Positions 44,224 through 56,400 of a stretch of DNA of 60,000 bases are shown here, in pieces. How positions within the stretch are numbered: position 1 is the stretch's first letter; every line of letters begins with the position of its first letter. This stretch comes from Takakia lepidozioides. Lineage: Eukaryota; Streptophyta; Takakiopsida; Takakiales; Takakiaceae. The DNA lies in contig CM060732.1 in the NCBI GenBank assembly GCA_030704615.1, forward strand, positions 51,195,053-51,255,052. The letters are read 5' to 3'. The notes beneath the pieces were generated by a model, which saw only the letters and a list, made by a program, of their open reading frames with translations, ran no database searches and was not told the DNA's origin. The position numbers were made by a program, and so were the translations under genes.

Positions 44224-44980
44224 AAGGAGCCGGAGTGCAATATATGTTAGAGTTTATGGGCTGGAGCAACCAAAAAAGGGATAGGAGCTCTAGAAGCTTA
44301 GTTTTTAAAAAACTTGGACGATTTTATGATTTCATAAATACGGTATCACAAAAACTTTTTTTAAAAATATTTTTAACTTGATTATTGGTGAAAAAGATGT
44401 TATTGTGGTTGATATAGCAAGGATTCTTTCAATCACAATGCTTGAATTTTTGTGTTGCACTATGACATATGAATTTGAATACCCGTCGGTCGAAAGCACT
44501 TTATTACCCAAACCATCAATATATGAAGCGAGACGATTGTTTTGTTTTGTTTGTTTTGTTTGTAGCGTCGTTGAGATCTCCCAAACCGCGGGGCCCTAGC
44601 CCCGGTGCTTGGTGTCGTTGGAAAGCCCTTGATGAGGAGGGGTGCTCCGGCTTGGTCTCATGATTTTTGGAGCCGCGGTGTGGGAGATATGGAGTTTTGA
44701 GTACTTTTGGTCATTGAAAATTCGGGAAAAATAGCAAAGTGGACTTTCTTGGAGTAGTGATTGGCCCTTCACGTGGGAGATTTGGACTTTCAAGTACTTT
44801 TGGTCACTGGAAATTCGCGCAAAGTGGATATATCAATATATTAAGCCTCGACAGGGGAGATTGCAAAAATAGCAAAGTGGGCTTTTGCAGTTGGGGAGAC
44901 CTCCACGTCATTGGTCCAACAAGGTCTGTGGATGCATAGGGGATTGCACTTGGACTTAGGTGACATTGGACATTGGAGGT
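44224..44980. repeat. complex dispersed repeat preceding the satellite
   Basis: Contains TGTTTTGTTTGTTTTG runs and the segment GAGATCTCCCAAACCGCGGGGCCCTAGCC..GGAAAGCCCTTGATGAGGAGGGG, which recurs in diverged form at 45230-45300. No gene recognised. Confidence 0.5.
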
Positions 44981-44984
44981 CGCA

Positions 44985-46830
44985 CTTGGGCCTCTACACG
45001 GGAGAAGCACTTGGATATATATGAGATTGCACATGGGCCAATAGCACAGGCTAACCTAGGCCTAGATCTCCCAAAGAGGAGGGTCTCTCTAGATACGTAG
45101 GGGATGGGGATTGCAAGTCTTGGACTTGGATGACATTGGACACTTGGGCCAACTACACTGGCTACCCTAGTCAATATATGAAGGAAGCCAGTTTGTTTGT
45201 TTTCTTTTCTTTTGTTTGTTTTGTCACGTTGAGATGTCCCGAACCGCGAGGCCCCAGCCTTGGTGCTTGGTACCGTTGGAAAGCCCTCGACGAGGAGGGG
45301 TGCGCGGGCTTGGTCTCATAATTTTTGGACCTGGGGTGTGGGAGATGTGGAATTCCAAGTACTTTTGGTTGCTGGAAATTCACGAAAAATAGCAAAATGA
45401 GCATTCATGGGACAATGGTTGGAGCCTCGACAGGAGAGATATCAAGGGAAAGGTCTCCGGTTCAAATCTGGTATAGGCTTTGTGAAAAAAAAATGCATTA
45501 GATGACATTGGACACTTGGGCCAACGACACAAGCTAGTACCCTAGAGACGGGAGATATATCAATAATAATATGATATATTACTACTCAATATTTTCATGG
45601 AAATAAATTAATCGGGCCTTGACATGGGAGACGTACTTGGATACATATGAGATTGTACACTAAGCTTAGATGGGCCTCGACATGGGAGACGCACATGGGA
45701 GATGCCTTTGGATATATAGGAGACACACTTGGATACATAGGAGATTGCACTTGGGCTTAGATGACAATGGACACTTGGGCCAACGGCTTGGTCTCATGAT
45801 TTTTGGACTTGCGGTGTGGGAGATGTGGAATTTCAAGTACTTTTGGTCGTTATTTCCCGAAAAATAGCAAAGTGGGCTTTCATGGGACAATGATTGGAGC
45901 CTCGACAAAAGATATATCAAGAATGATTGGATATATTACTAAAAAAATTCATGGAAAAATATAAATTGGGCCTTAACATTGCCCATAAGAGACGTACTAG
46001 GATACATATGAGATTGCACTTGGGCTTAGATGACATTGGACACTCGGGCCTCTACACGGGAGATGCACTTTGGATACATGAATAGAAGATTGCACTTGGG
46101 CTTAGACGGGCCTTGACATACGAGACGCACTTGGATACATAGGAAATTGCACTTGGTCTTACAATTCAATTCTTCACACATGGGCTAAAGACACATGCTA
46201 CCCTAGAGGTTGCACTTGGGCCTCGACATAGGAGACACACTGGGATACATAGAAGATCTTACACTTGGGCTTAGATAACACTGGACACTTGGGCCAATGG
46301 CACAGACTACTCTAGAGGTTACATTTGGGCCGCAACATAGGAGACGCACTTGGATACATAGGGGATTGCACTTGGACGTAGATGACACTGGACACTTGGG
46401 CCACGGCACAGGCTCCCCTAGAGGTCGCACTTGGGCCTCGACATAGGAGACGCACTGGGATACATAGAAAATTGCACTTGAGCCAACGGCACATACTATC
46501 CTAGAGGTCGCACTTGGGCCTCAACATAGGAGACGCACTTGGATACATAGGAGATCTTGCACTTGGGCTTAGATGACACTAGACACTTGGGCCAACGGCG
46601 CCACAGGCTACCTTAGAGGTCACTTGGGCCTCCACATATGAGACGCACTTGAATACATGGGAGATTGAGGCTTGAACTTAGACGACACTGGACACTTGGG
46701 CCAACGGCACATGCTACCCTAGAGGCTGCACTTGGGCCTCAACATAGGAGACGTTCTTGGATACATAAGGGATTGCACTTGGACTTAGCTGATGACACTG
46801 GACACTTGGGCCAACGGCAGAGGCTACCCC
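44985..46830. repeat. satellite-like array, ~100-130-bp diverged units
   Basis: Repeated TTGCACTTGGGCCTCGACAT, GGAGACGCACTTGGATACATAGG, CTTAGATGACACTGGACACTTGG and CCAACGGCACAGGCTACCC segments, in the same order, about fifteen times with indels. ORFs over the array reflect periodicity only. Confidence 0.8.
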
Positions 46831-46834
46831 GTTC

Positions 46835-47175
46835 TTCAAATGAATACAAGAATAAGGTGCAAATGATGCTTGTCGAGTCTTCACATGTCAATGTACTACA
46901 GGAAAAGTTAGCATCGAAGCTACATCATGAAAGGTTAAGGTCCAAGTTATCAGAGATGCTCTTTTACAGCTCATTTCAAACCCAACCACTGCCATTTTCA
47001 CCCCCTAGCCTATCGAAGTAATAGGGTGGTATCCCCAATGTCAGCCTCGGCCTCATTGGTGGTTATTTTTTCCACCGTCTGCAATATATTCAGGGCTCCG
47101 TTCCCTTTCATCCAAAACAGAAAAAGAAAAATAGTGATCGTCTTCAAGAAGATAAACACAATAACCGTCTAAATA
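46835..47175. other. unassigned DNA after the satellite
   Basis: A short plus-strand stretch (KVQMMLVESSHVNVLQEKLASKLHHERLRSKLSEML) reads like coding sequence but has no partner exon. GGTGGTTATTTTTTCCACC at 47060 is shared with 18821. Confidence 0.3.
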
Positions 47176-47179
47176 TGCC

Positions 47180-48420
47180 CTAATACCTGAGGATACTCTA
47201 CATTGCATCCCATTCTGCATCAATTCAACTGGGATTAGTTTCATTGCAGATCTCCCCACCACCTTCGTGTACTCAGCAGATGAGGATCGTCTGCTGCTTC
47301 CGTTCATCACTCCCTCCCACCATCCTGCCAAATTACACAAAGAACTGAGCAAACCCTACGTATTAAAGCTTCTCATTTAACAATAATAGGGTCATGAATG
47401 CCCGCACATGTGACTGCGGCGGGGCCCGCGTGTGACATAGGGGGTCGTGGAGGGTGGAAGCGCCCCTACCCGGACCCCGCCAGTCTGCTTGTTGGGTCTA
47501 CCCGACAAGCTGGTCTGCTTGGGCCCACAAAACACATGAGCTAGTCTGCTGGGGCCCACAATATCCACATAAAGCATTAGTTATTGCAAAGATTTGTAGA
47601 AAGTGGCAGGTAGTGTGGTGGTTAAGAGCAATGAATGATAAACATGAGGTGTGCTGTTTAAATCTCGTTATGTTGTACCGTGGCAGTAATGTGTGTTATT
47701 AAACATATATTTTGTCGAAGGGTCTGCTGGTCTGCTGAAGGGTCCAAGCCGGTCTGCTGGAGGGGGGTCTGCTCGGTCTGCTTGGAGGGTCTGCCCAGTG
47801 TGCCTCCCCTACATCAGCATCAGGAGAAGGTGGAACTGGACCTGTATCCTGGAATTTCACTATGTGTTGTCAGACTATGTGTTGTCAAGTAATTGAAAAT
47901 GAATAACGTTATGGTGATATTTGAACACGGTGTCTATAGACTTAATAGGCTCGAATTACATGTGGGCCTCTGCTCGAGAGGTGCCAGTCCGCTCGTCGGT
48001 CTGGAGGGTCTACTAGAAAGTTGGAGTCGGTCTGTTGGAGGGTCTGCCCAGTCTGCTAGAAGGTCCGCCACAATAGATTAACAAGGACTTAGAAAAATTT
48101 CAGAATCTCGCGCCGACCCGATGAATGGGTGGTGGGCTCCCAAGGGTCGTACTGGTGGGGCCCGCCCGTGCATTCATGACCCTATTATTAAACAATGAGA
48201 GGCGGTTGGACCCAATGGATGGATGAACTTACGACAGACGGAGAATCTTCCCCGGAAATCGATGAACGGAGGAGACAAACAGTTGTTGGCGCCAGCAACG
48301 CCGATGGTGGCACGTGGCGAGAACAGTGACGCAATCTCTGTGACACAGAATCCGGCTAGCCAACCAAAGCGCGGGTTTAGATAAGCTGGTTTCGCCACTT
48401 TAGCCAGGTTAGCCGCGCAT
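47180..48420 (-). CDS. unknown gene fragment, two candidate exons
   Basis: Proposed exon 1 runs from ATG near 48429 (or the internal ATG at 48420) to about 48233 and ends with RFSVCR at a GTAAGT donor. The second runs about 47326-47180 (WWEGVMNGSSRRSSSAEY .. VELMQNGMQCRVSS) between a TTGGCAG acceptor and a GTATTA donor; phases agree. No downstream exon was found and I do not recognise the family. The intron holds an 800-bp inverted-repeat element. It could be a pseudogene or the 5' part of a gene with a missing end. Confidence 0.4.
47386..48185. mobile_element. 800-bp inverted-repeat element, MITE-like
   Basis: Ends are perfect inverted repeats of at least 16 bases (ATAGGGTCATGAATGC), flanked by TA on both sides. 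GC-rich inner ends (GGGGCCCGC) are also inverted. Inside are GGTCTGCTGG-type direct repeats and a tRNA-like patch near 47605-47665. TA flanks suggest a Tc1/mariner-type or related element; no transposase is encoded. Confidence 0.6.
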
Positions 48421-48429
48421 GGCGAAACT

Positions 48430-48960
48430 GACATACTACGTGGCGTGCTGCAGGCCATTGCCTCAGCGGACCGCCAGCCGTGCGCTGGGAGTGGCTGCCC
48501 GGGCCGTTATGACCTGGGGCTTGCACCTATTTATAGCCCGACGCCACTCCAAATCGGGGCAAACATTATGGGATATGTTTTGGCATGTTTTATTGGCCAA
48601 AGGGTACGATTATTAGGACCAAATACGCAAGTTGACGCAAGTTGACCGTCAGCACAGAGCGCTGCAGCGTTCTCCTCCACACTCTCCCACTTTCTCTCAC
48701 GCCCACGGATTGGAGGGGCAGCACAAACGTTGAGAGGCTGCTGGCACACTGCGTTTGTAGAGTGTTGCAGAAGGCACTGTTGCTTGTGGAATGCTTGTGA
48801 GCTCTCGTGTTGGGGATGGCTGGGCTCGGAAGAATTTCAACTGTGTGAGTACTGCAGTGAGTGAGAGAAGCACGTCTTGAAGCATCGTGTCACTCTCATG
48901 CGCTCAATCTGAGCTGAGCATCTGCGTTGGAAGCAGCACACCAACACACTGGAGGATTGG
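48430..48960. promoter_or_regulatory. divergent intergenic region
   Basis: Lies between the minus-strand fragment ending at 48420 and the plus-strand ORF at 48961. CACGTAGTATGTCAG-like and TACGTGGCG motifs near 48438 resemble ACGT-core boxes. Promoter function is inferred from position only. Confidence 0.3.
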
Positions 48961-49632
48961 ATGTGTGAGCGGCGTGCTAAGAGGAGAAGCTTCGACGATG
49001 ACGGCCGGAAAGAATCCAAGAGGCGGGGCTGGGACGTAGCTGCTGCCCAGGTTCCCCACTCTCTTGGGTCCTGGAGTAGTACTTCTTTCGGTACAGAGCA
49101 GGCCGAAGGAGCGACGCAAACTAGTCAAGTCGCGGGTGCTTCATCGTATGGTTCTAGATGCAGTCATGGATCACTGCCTATTTCTATAGTTGAGAGGGCA
49201 GCTGATAGAGCCCCACCTTGGTGTCACATGCAGCGCCAAGCTATTGTAGATGCCGGCGTAGATAATGCCACACATGCTGCACCCAGTACCGCAGTTGAGG
49301 TTCCAGACTTGTGGACTGGGGATAGCAGTCTGATGGAGGGCATGGAAGGGTGGGACGTGGGAGTGGTGCCTTACAGTGAGAGCATATCACAGAGGGAGAG
49401 GTTGCAAAACGTGAGGCAGCAGGTTGCCGGCAAGGTGGACATTCCAGACAGGTGGGGCGGCGAGGAGCACCTTCATGACTGGGTGGGTACTGCTTCCGTA
49501 GAAGATGCATTGCGTCCCCTTGGCCTCATGATGGCGCGTGCAGCAATGGTAACAGATTCACTGGCCCTTTCCCAACGAACAACATCTTCCGGCTCCAGTA
49601 TCAGCCTGTCTCTGGATGTGCCCGCAAGCTAA
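48961..49632 (+). CDS. hypothetical protein, 223 aa
   Basis: Single open frame from ATG 48961 to TAA 49632. It starts with a basic stretch (MCERRAKRRSFDDDGRKESKRR) that could be a nuclear localisation signal. A low-complexity middle follows, then a more conserved-looking end: VDIPDRWGGEEHLHDWVGTA and ALRPLGLMMARAAMV, resembling short motifs I associate with small plant nuclear proteins without being able to name the family. The decayed coiled-coil copy begins about 200 bases downstream, and it could be a 5' exon of that relic. Moderate confidence that it is coding. Confidence 0.5.
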   Translation: MCERRAKRRSFDDDGRKESKRRGWDVAAAQVPHSLGSWSSTSFGTEQAEGATQTSQVAGASSYGSRCSHGSLPISIVERAADRAPPWCHMQRQAIVDAGVDNATHAAPSTAVEVPDLWTGDSSLMEGMEGWDVGVVPYSESISQRERLQNVRQQVAGKVDIPDRWGGEEHLHDWVGTASVEDALRPLGLMMARAAMVTDSLALSQRTTSSGSSISLSLDVPAS

Positions 49633-49799
49633 CAGGGTAACAGCACTAAGTTCAGTTACGAACCAGGAACAAATGAGAGAAAAAGTACAAAACAGACCAA
49701 GCTGGTACTCTGCTTTACAAGCATGTCTTTGGCTCGGTTTATGAGGATGCATTCTATGCACAGAACGTATTATATAAAAGGACAATGAGTACTGTCTAA

Positions 49800-50800
49800 A
49801 GGCGAAGGCTGCATACTAGGGCTGCATCCACCGGAGAAGTTGGATTTAATGAACCAACTGCTGTTGGAAATGAACAAGCTCAAGGGCGAGAAGGTTGCAC
49901 TTGAGGAAGAGATTAAGGTGCAGCAATGCTCCCAGGTGCATGAGCGTGTAAAACGCACTGTCACAGCTCGCGATGTGGCCATGGCTGCCAGTGACAAAGT
50001 GCGCTCCTCATTTCCCTCTCTTCATGAATGTTTCTATCAATTTTCAATGTACCATCCCCATTGGAAAATGAGGAGGGCCTTAAAGAAAATTGGTTGGGGC
50101 AGGTAGGAGATTCAGAATTAGCATGGATGTTGGCAAGAACACGGCTACAACAGCTGACCACAGTGCTGCATCACAACTAGTGCTCACCGAATGTAGTCCC
50201 CAACGTAGCATGGCCGTGATCAACCTTCCATCATCCGCTGACAGAATGGTATGCATGGGCTATATTGCTTAGAGACTCCTACAAGAGATGGGTTTCACAA
50301 GTAATTCACTGACTGCCCTGGTCGTGAATGTCATCTTGTGGTGTATATTGGTCTTATTTTAGGATATTTGGCTTTTAATCTAATATTACCATTGTGATTG
50401 TGTGCTAAGGATTGATTTGCTTGTGGAAATTGCAGGCATCGATTTGGACTTAGTCCAAAATTGATGGGAGGGGTTGGAGGGGATTGGTCCAACTTGCTGG
50501 TGAGAGATTCTCAATCCCAAGTCGACAGTGATTGAGCCTTGGACCCTTATGCTATATAGCTCTCTTGCTTGTGGCTCTGTGGTTCTATCTTGTGCCTTCT
50601 CTTTCAATCGGCTGTTGGTAAGCACCTACTGGTTACAGGCCTGCTACTATTTTTTCCACCCAGCTTCATAACATTTGCTCATCTACATGTAACTGTCTTT
50701 GTGATATAATTGTGGTCTTCTGTAAATGATTTGAGTAGTACTGAATTTGCAAATACCAGACCAGGGGCCAGGTCTGAATTATTAGGGTTTTCTAAGAGCT
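49800..50800 (+). pseudogene. decayed inverted copy of the coiled-coil gene
   Basis: About 1 kb matching, in reverse orientation, the sequence at 57280-58530. It includes LLLEMNKLKGEKVALEEEIKVQ.CSQV.ERVKRTVTARDVA and, in another frame, VGDSELAWMLARTRLQQLTTVL. A TAG interrupts the second segment, the two segments are out of frame, and the intervening intron is largely lost. Similarity continues through the downstream intron or UTR to about 50800. Confidence 0.75.
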
Positions 50801-52290
50801 CCTACCTTGTCTCTGTTTATTGTGACCTACCAGCTGATAAAGCAACCAATCAACTCGCCGTCCTTCGAACCTTTCTTTGGAAGAGTTGAAAATGGACTTC
50901 TATAGTCTTCAAGGCCATAACAGCAACGATACCTGTTCACAAATTCTATATATATATATCAGATGCAATATATGTTTGAAACACAAAGTTTGAGTTCCAA
51001 GGACAGTTTTGATAGTGCACTTGATAGCTCACCTCACAAACAAAGTGCTATTGTTTGCCCGTGGGTGGGTGATAGATCCAGGAGCATTTCTCTTCATGAC
51101 CTCTTTGGTGAAACTAGTAGGAAACTGATGATTGTTCTACTCCCCTTCAATGAAATCAGACACGACGTTATGGTATGATGGCGGTACAAGTGTCTTTGTA
51201 TTGTCCACGTCCTACAGTCACATGTGGAGTCCATTGTAGGTCCACCAAGTGCTGAAGATACTATATGGAGGGCGCTCTGCATCTTAGCTTGTATGGAAAC
51301 AATAAGATCACGTTGAAGTACATCAAATCCATGACCTCCATCAAATGCAACGCTCCCACCAACATCCCCAGCCTCTAGTTCGAGCTCATGCTTCACATCT
51401 TCATTCTCAACTTTGCTTAAGAATGCAACAGTTTTGGTGTTGAAAACATCTTGACATTCCAACATGGCAGAGAAAGAGGTCCAGCCATCACCACTACTGT
51501 ATGAACAGAGTACTGCAAGAGAGCATTGTAGACAGATGGAATGTCGTGAAACTGAGAGGATCTGACAGGAGCGCAGCCCACAAAACCCACAAACCCTATT
51601 TCCTCCACTTTTCAAAGAATGCCACAACCGTGCTTGGAAAACTCAAATCCATGGATCATGGCATGTCCTATTGTCTAACCAGATGATGACATGGATTATG
51701 GCTAAAGCTTCATGGCATGACAACCCAATTCACATGCCCAACACATGTAGAGTGCAGATCATGCAGAACATTCCACCATGCACAACACCATTGTGTTAAA
51801 GAAACTTTTCCTTGTGACCGCGGTTGTGGCGACATTGACTGTGGGGTCCATGGAGCCAAGGGATGGATTGCCCACCCTGCACGGGAAGACCGCTGACATA
51901 TGGGAGCGAGCAGAGCTCGTAGGGGTACATATAACGTCCTGCCATGTGTAGGTTACAATGGTTGGGGAGATTAGGTGTACAACATTGAAAATGTCCAAGT
52001 AGTTAGGAGATTAATTAGTTGGGCATTTGGCTAAAACAATAGTTGTAAGTTGTAAGCTTAGTGTATTATAGGGGCAAAGCCCCAGCCTGAAGGCAGAGAG
52101 ATTGATGACAAGGATTGAACATTTGAACCCTAAGACCCATAGGCTACGAAACCATAGTTTTACACACATACAGAAAAATGCTAGAAAAAGTAAGAAAATA
52201 AAAATGGATGAATCCCATAACTGGTACCATGGAACCGGCATTTTTTAAGATGGCATAATTGGTAGATTGAGAACCGGACAAAAAAATTCA
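50801..52290. other. unassigned region
   Basis: A 177-codon minus-strand ORF (51627-51094) contains KVENEDVKHELELEAGDVGG but no recognisable family and no flanking exons; I leave it uncalled. A TA run lies at 50949-50961. A 35-base stretch at 51912 repeats one at 42186. Confidence 0.35.
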
Positions 52291-52294
52291 TGTG

Positions 52295-53545
52295 TTTAAT
52301 GAGAACCTATAACCGAGATGGGTTTCAAACCTATTGGTATACCCTACCACGGCCATCCATTTTTTTCTCAAAGAGTAGGTCATGGGACCGGAAGAAAGCT
52401 CAAACATGGTACCCGGCCAACACTGTTATATACTACTTATTCCATACTTTTCTTCCAAACTTTCGCTAAATTTGGCTTAGTCTCAAAGATCTTTTTTAGT
52501 TGTGCCCGACCTAGTAATTAGAAAAAATTCTTTAAGCTTGCCTCTTTTCGAAAAAAAAAAGATGGCTCATTGTACTATGATCTATTCTGGTAAATCTTGC
52601 TGTGTGAGGTCAATTTTGCTTAGGACTCAATCAGACATATTGTCTGAGGCACGCAAGGCTTGGATGGTTCTTGGGGAAGCTATTGGCAGGAGAAGGGCGC
52701 AGCTTCTCACTGAATTTGATTGCTCATGGGGAGGAGGTGGCTGCATCTGCACTAGAGAATCTGACACTAAAGTGCAATGGAGCGACGACGTCCCACCAAG
52801 CTGGCAGCTCGTATAGTGCCAAGCTCTCTCCCTGAGCAGTAGGCTCTGTAAATTCACTGGACGTTAAGAGAATCTTTATCTTTATCCCTTGGTGGGGGAA
52901 GAGCCTGAAGTGAATTGGAAGCATAGTAAATCTTTTAGGAAGGCTAGATCTAAGACTAGATCTAAGGTTCAGCTCTCTTGTGATAGCATCAGTGCTAAAT
53001 AGTTCTTCCTGGTTGCCCTGCCACTCTCCGAGATGCAGTCTCTGTGCTGTTCTTCTCCCCCCCACTTGGTTTTATGTCCCGAAACAGTGTCTTCCGACTT
53101 CAGCCTCTATGGCACTCCTAAGAGGTTAATTTTTCCTCTTTGTATCCCGGCCTTGGCCGTTTTTATTTATTTAATATGAGTTCAAGGGCCTCTGTCACCT
53201 TTCTTAAAAATAAAATTAAAAAAGAAAAAGGAAAAAAAAGAAAAGAAACCACTGCATCTCCTTTTCCTTGGGAGTGCTGTTTCTTTGCTTTAGCAGGAAA
53301 ACTTCCATTCTCCGGTGGTTCATCCATCCATTCATGGTGACAATAGAGTGGTAATCATCCAAGCTTTCAGTTTCATTCCTAGCATACCAGCTTCCGGCTT
53401 CTCCTCCGGAACCTGGAAGGACAGCGCGAGTGGCAGCATCCATGGATCGGCAGGTCGCTCATCGATCGCAGGCTAAGTTATGTTATCTCTCATGCCTCAC
53501 ATCGATCCCTGCATTCCGAGCTGACTGATCTGCAAGGTCTTGGGG
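52295..53545 (+). promoter_or_regulatory. upstream region of mTERF gene with LINE-like insertion
   Basis: 52415-52545 and 53265-53540 match the interval upstream of the truncated mTERF copy (20830-20930 and 20990-21245). Between them lies a ~670-base insertion absent from the other copy. Confidence 0.6.
52548..53250 (+). mobile_element. probable 5'-truncated LINE insertion
   Basis: Inserted relative to the duplicate at 20.9 kb. It ends with a LINE-like tail (CCTTTGTATCCCGGCCTTGG .. CCGTTTTTATTTATTTAATATG .. CTGTCACC .. TTAAAAATAAAA) followed by A-rich sequence. A short ORF (KAWMVLGEAIGRRRAQLLTE) gives no clear reverse transcriptase. No clean target duplication was found. Confidence 0.45.
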
Positions 53546-55387
53546 ATGAAGGAGCTTCTCAAACGGGGAGGAAGGTCTGGTGGGTCAGGGGAAGCCATGG
53601 CGGCTGCAGCGACAACTCTAATGTATGCGCTGTTTGCAGACTCCCTGCAATCCCCGCTTCTGAAGCATCCGTGTTCTCGATCTTTTTCTTTCACTTGCGC
53701 GAGGGGAATCTATCAGAATGCTGGTTCTGCTACCTCCCATGACACCCCCTGTCATGGGAATGAGAGACGGCACACATGGAGATCACCAGCGTTAGTTTTT
53801 CCACCACGGTCAGGTGATGACCGTGATTCTGTTTTGTCCATAGGAGCCTCTTCTCCACGTATATTTGCTTCCAGATTGTCAGCTCTCCTCAGTTCTAGGT
53901 TTCGAGATTCAGGGTTTAAGCGTAAAGCCCTAGGCAACGGTTGGGACCTGGATAGGGTTATGAGTTACCTTAGAATTTCACAGACTTATGCATTTCAGTG
54001 TTCGTCGAGAGGAGTTTCAACAGGAGTGTCCTCTCTGGCGTTTGCGGAGCCGAGTGTAACGTCAGGAGAAGTTGAAGAGTATCGGGAACAGCTAACAGAT
54101 CGGGAGGTGGTGTTGAATTTCTTGCACAGCCAGGGCATTGATATCAGTGAACTGGAAGGTGTGGAGCTCCCGAAAGATCTGGAGGTTGTGAAAGATCGCG
54201 TTGAATTCCTGAAGAAAATCGGTCTCACAATAGGAGACATCGACGCATATCCCCTAATGGTTGGTTGCAGTGTAAAGAAAAACCTCATTCCCGTTCTTGG
54301 GTACTTGGAATCTCTGAAAATCACTAGAAAATCTGTTCCCTTTCTCATCCGGAAGTACCCACAGATATTGCAGACCAGTGTGGTTATTGATTTAATACCA
54401 GTTGTGAGGTACCTGCAGGGCCTGGGTATTGAGGCGAAGCAGATCGGTAGTGTGTTGTCGCGATATCCAGAGGTTTTGGGTTTCCGGATCGAAGGAACTA
54501 CGAGTACTTCAATTGCTTATCTCGTTATGATTGGTGTGAATACTAGAGAGATAGGCCCCATCCTAACAGAGAAGCCTGATATTCTGGGTATGCGTGTTGG
54601 CAACAACATCAAACCAAAGGTTGACTACCTCACGAGCTTGGGAATTCCAAGGCCAATCGTTGCAAAGATGATCGAGAACCGGCCCTTCATATTAGGATTT
54701 GACCTAGCTGACCAAATGCGGCCTGCTGTTGAGAACTTGCTGGAAGTAGGGGTGAGAAAAGAGGCGATTGCACATGTTCTCGTGCAGTTTCCTGACATTT
54801 TAGGATTAGAGGTGAAGGAAAGAGTGGCAAAAAAGTTGCCCTGGCTCACTGCCAAAGTTGGTGTTAGTAAAGACAGGATGGGACAGATTTTGGAAAAGCT
54901 TCCGCAAATTCTTGTAATGAATGTGCCCTTTGGGACGGCTAGGGTAAATGCTCTGAGGGATGCTGGATTCTCAGCAAAGCTTGTTGGTCAGATGGTCGCC
55001 GACTGCCCACAACTGTTGGCCCTGAGCGTTGATAAAACTTTGAAGCCCAACCTGGAATTTTTGGTGAAGGAAATGAAGCGGAATCTCAAAGAGGTGGTTG
55101 ACTTTCCAGAGTATCTCACCTACAGTCTAGAGGGCAGAATACGACCACGCCATGAACTAATCCGAGATAACCACATTCAATGCAGCTTGGCATGGATGCT
55201 CAATTGCAGTGATGCCAAGTTTGAAGAGAGACTGAAGGTTGATTCTAGCGGGAAGTGTAATGATAATGAAGAAAGAGTTCCATTTGTAGTCGCAGGCCGT
55301 GTGCAAGTGAAGGAGGAGGATCATCATGAAAGCAAAGAATCGCCTGATGATGAGGACATGGATGCAAATAGGAGAAGATGGAGCTGA
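53546..55387 (+). CDS. mTERF-family organellar protein, full length
   Basis: mTERF proteins bind nucleic acids in chloroplasts or mitochondria and affect organellar transcription and RNA processing. ATG 53546 gives 613 residues in one exon; ATG 53597 (MAAAATTLMYALFADSLQS) is an alternative that gives a cleaner transit peptide. The first ~170 residues are Ser/Arg-rich targeting and linker sequence. From about 180 to 530, tandem ~30-residue helical repeats show the family pattern (IRKYPQILQTSV, LSRYPEVLGFRI, LTEKPDILGMRV, IENRPFILGFDL, LVQFPDILGLEV, LEKLPQILVMNV, VADCPQLLALSV). The end CSLAWMLNCSDAKFEERL recalls plant mTERF4/BSM-type proteins; then a charged tail. A truncated duplicate lies at 21247-22450. 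Confidence 0.85.
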   Translation: MKELLKRGGRSGGSGEAMAAAATTLMYALFADSLQSPLLKHPCSRSFSFTCARGIYQNAGSATSHDTPCHGNERRHTWRSPALVFPPRSGDDRDSVLSIGASSPRIFASRLSALLSSRFRDSGFKRKALGNGWDLDRVMSYLRISQTYAFQCSSRGVSTGVSSLAFAEPSVTSGEVEEYREQLTDREVVLNFLHSQGIDISELEGVELPKDLEVVKDRVEFLKKIGLTIGDIDAYPLMVGCSVKKNLIPVLGYLESLKITRKSVPFLIRKYPQILQTSVVIDLIPVVRYLQGLGIEAKQIGSVLSRYPEVLGFRIEGTTSTSIAYLVMIGVNTREIGPILTEKPDILGMRVGNNIKPKVDYLTSLGIPRPIVAKMIENRPFILGFDLADQMRPAVENLLEVGVRKEAIAHVLVQFPDILGLEVKERVAKKLPWLTAKVGVSKDRMGQILEKLPQILVMNVPFGTARVNALRDAGFSAKLVGQMVADCPQLLALSVDKTLKPNLEFLVKEMKRNLKEVVDFPEYLTYSLEGRIRPRHELIRDNHIQCSLAWMLNCSDAKFEERLKVDSSGKCNDNEERVPFVVAGRVQVKEEDHHESKESPDDEDMDANRRRWS

Positions 55388-56190
<803 letters not shown>

Positions 56191-56219
56191 AAGGTCTCAT
56201 GGGGACTCAATGTAATACT

Positions 56220-56400
56220 TATGGCTGTCTCCTGCACTAGAGCAGGTAGCCCAGTCGTTGGTTGTTTGTGCCTTGCCTATGCATAACCCAGGTGACCTAG
56301 GGTTCAAAGTGTTCACCTTTCAATGGAAGGTGGAAGGCAGTTTCGTTCAAGATAAAGAGACACTATAATTTACACCTCCTTCGGGAGGACTCATCTTTCT
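56220..56400 (+). repeat. tRNA-derived SINE-like sequence
   Basis: GTAGCCCAGTCGTTGG (A-box-like) and CTAGGGTTCAAAGTG (B-box-like) are about 45 bases apart, followed by a non-tRNA body (..CACTATAATTTACACCTCC). It resembles a plant SINE head and body. Confidence 0.4.

Noticed and set aside
51094-51627. 177-codon minus-strand ORF with KVENEDVKHELELEAG
   Set aside because: No family recognised and no neighbouring exons; could be an old transposon piece.
42186-51945. Long terminal repeats of a retrotransposon (shared 35-base stretch at 42186 and 51912)
   Set aside because: Similarity stops after about 35 bases and no gag-pol coding lies between.
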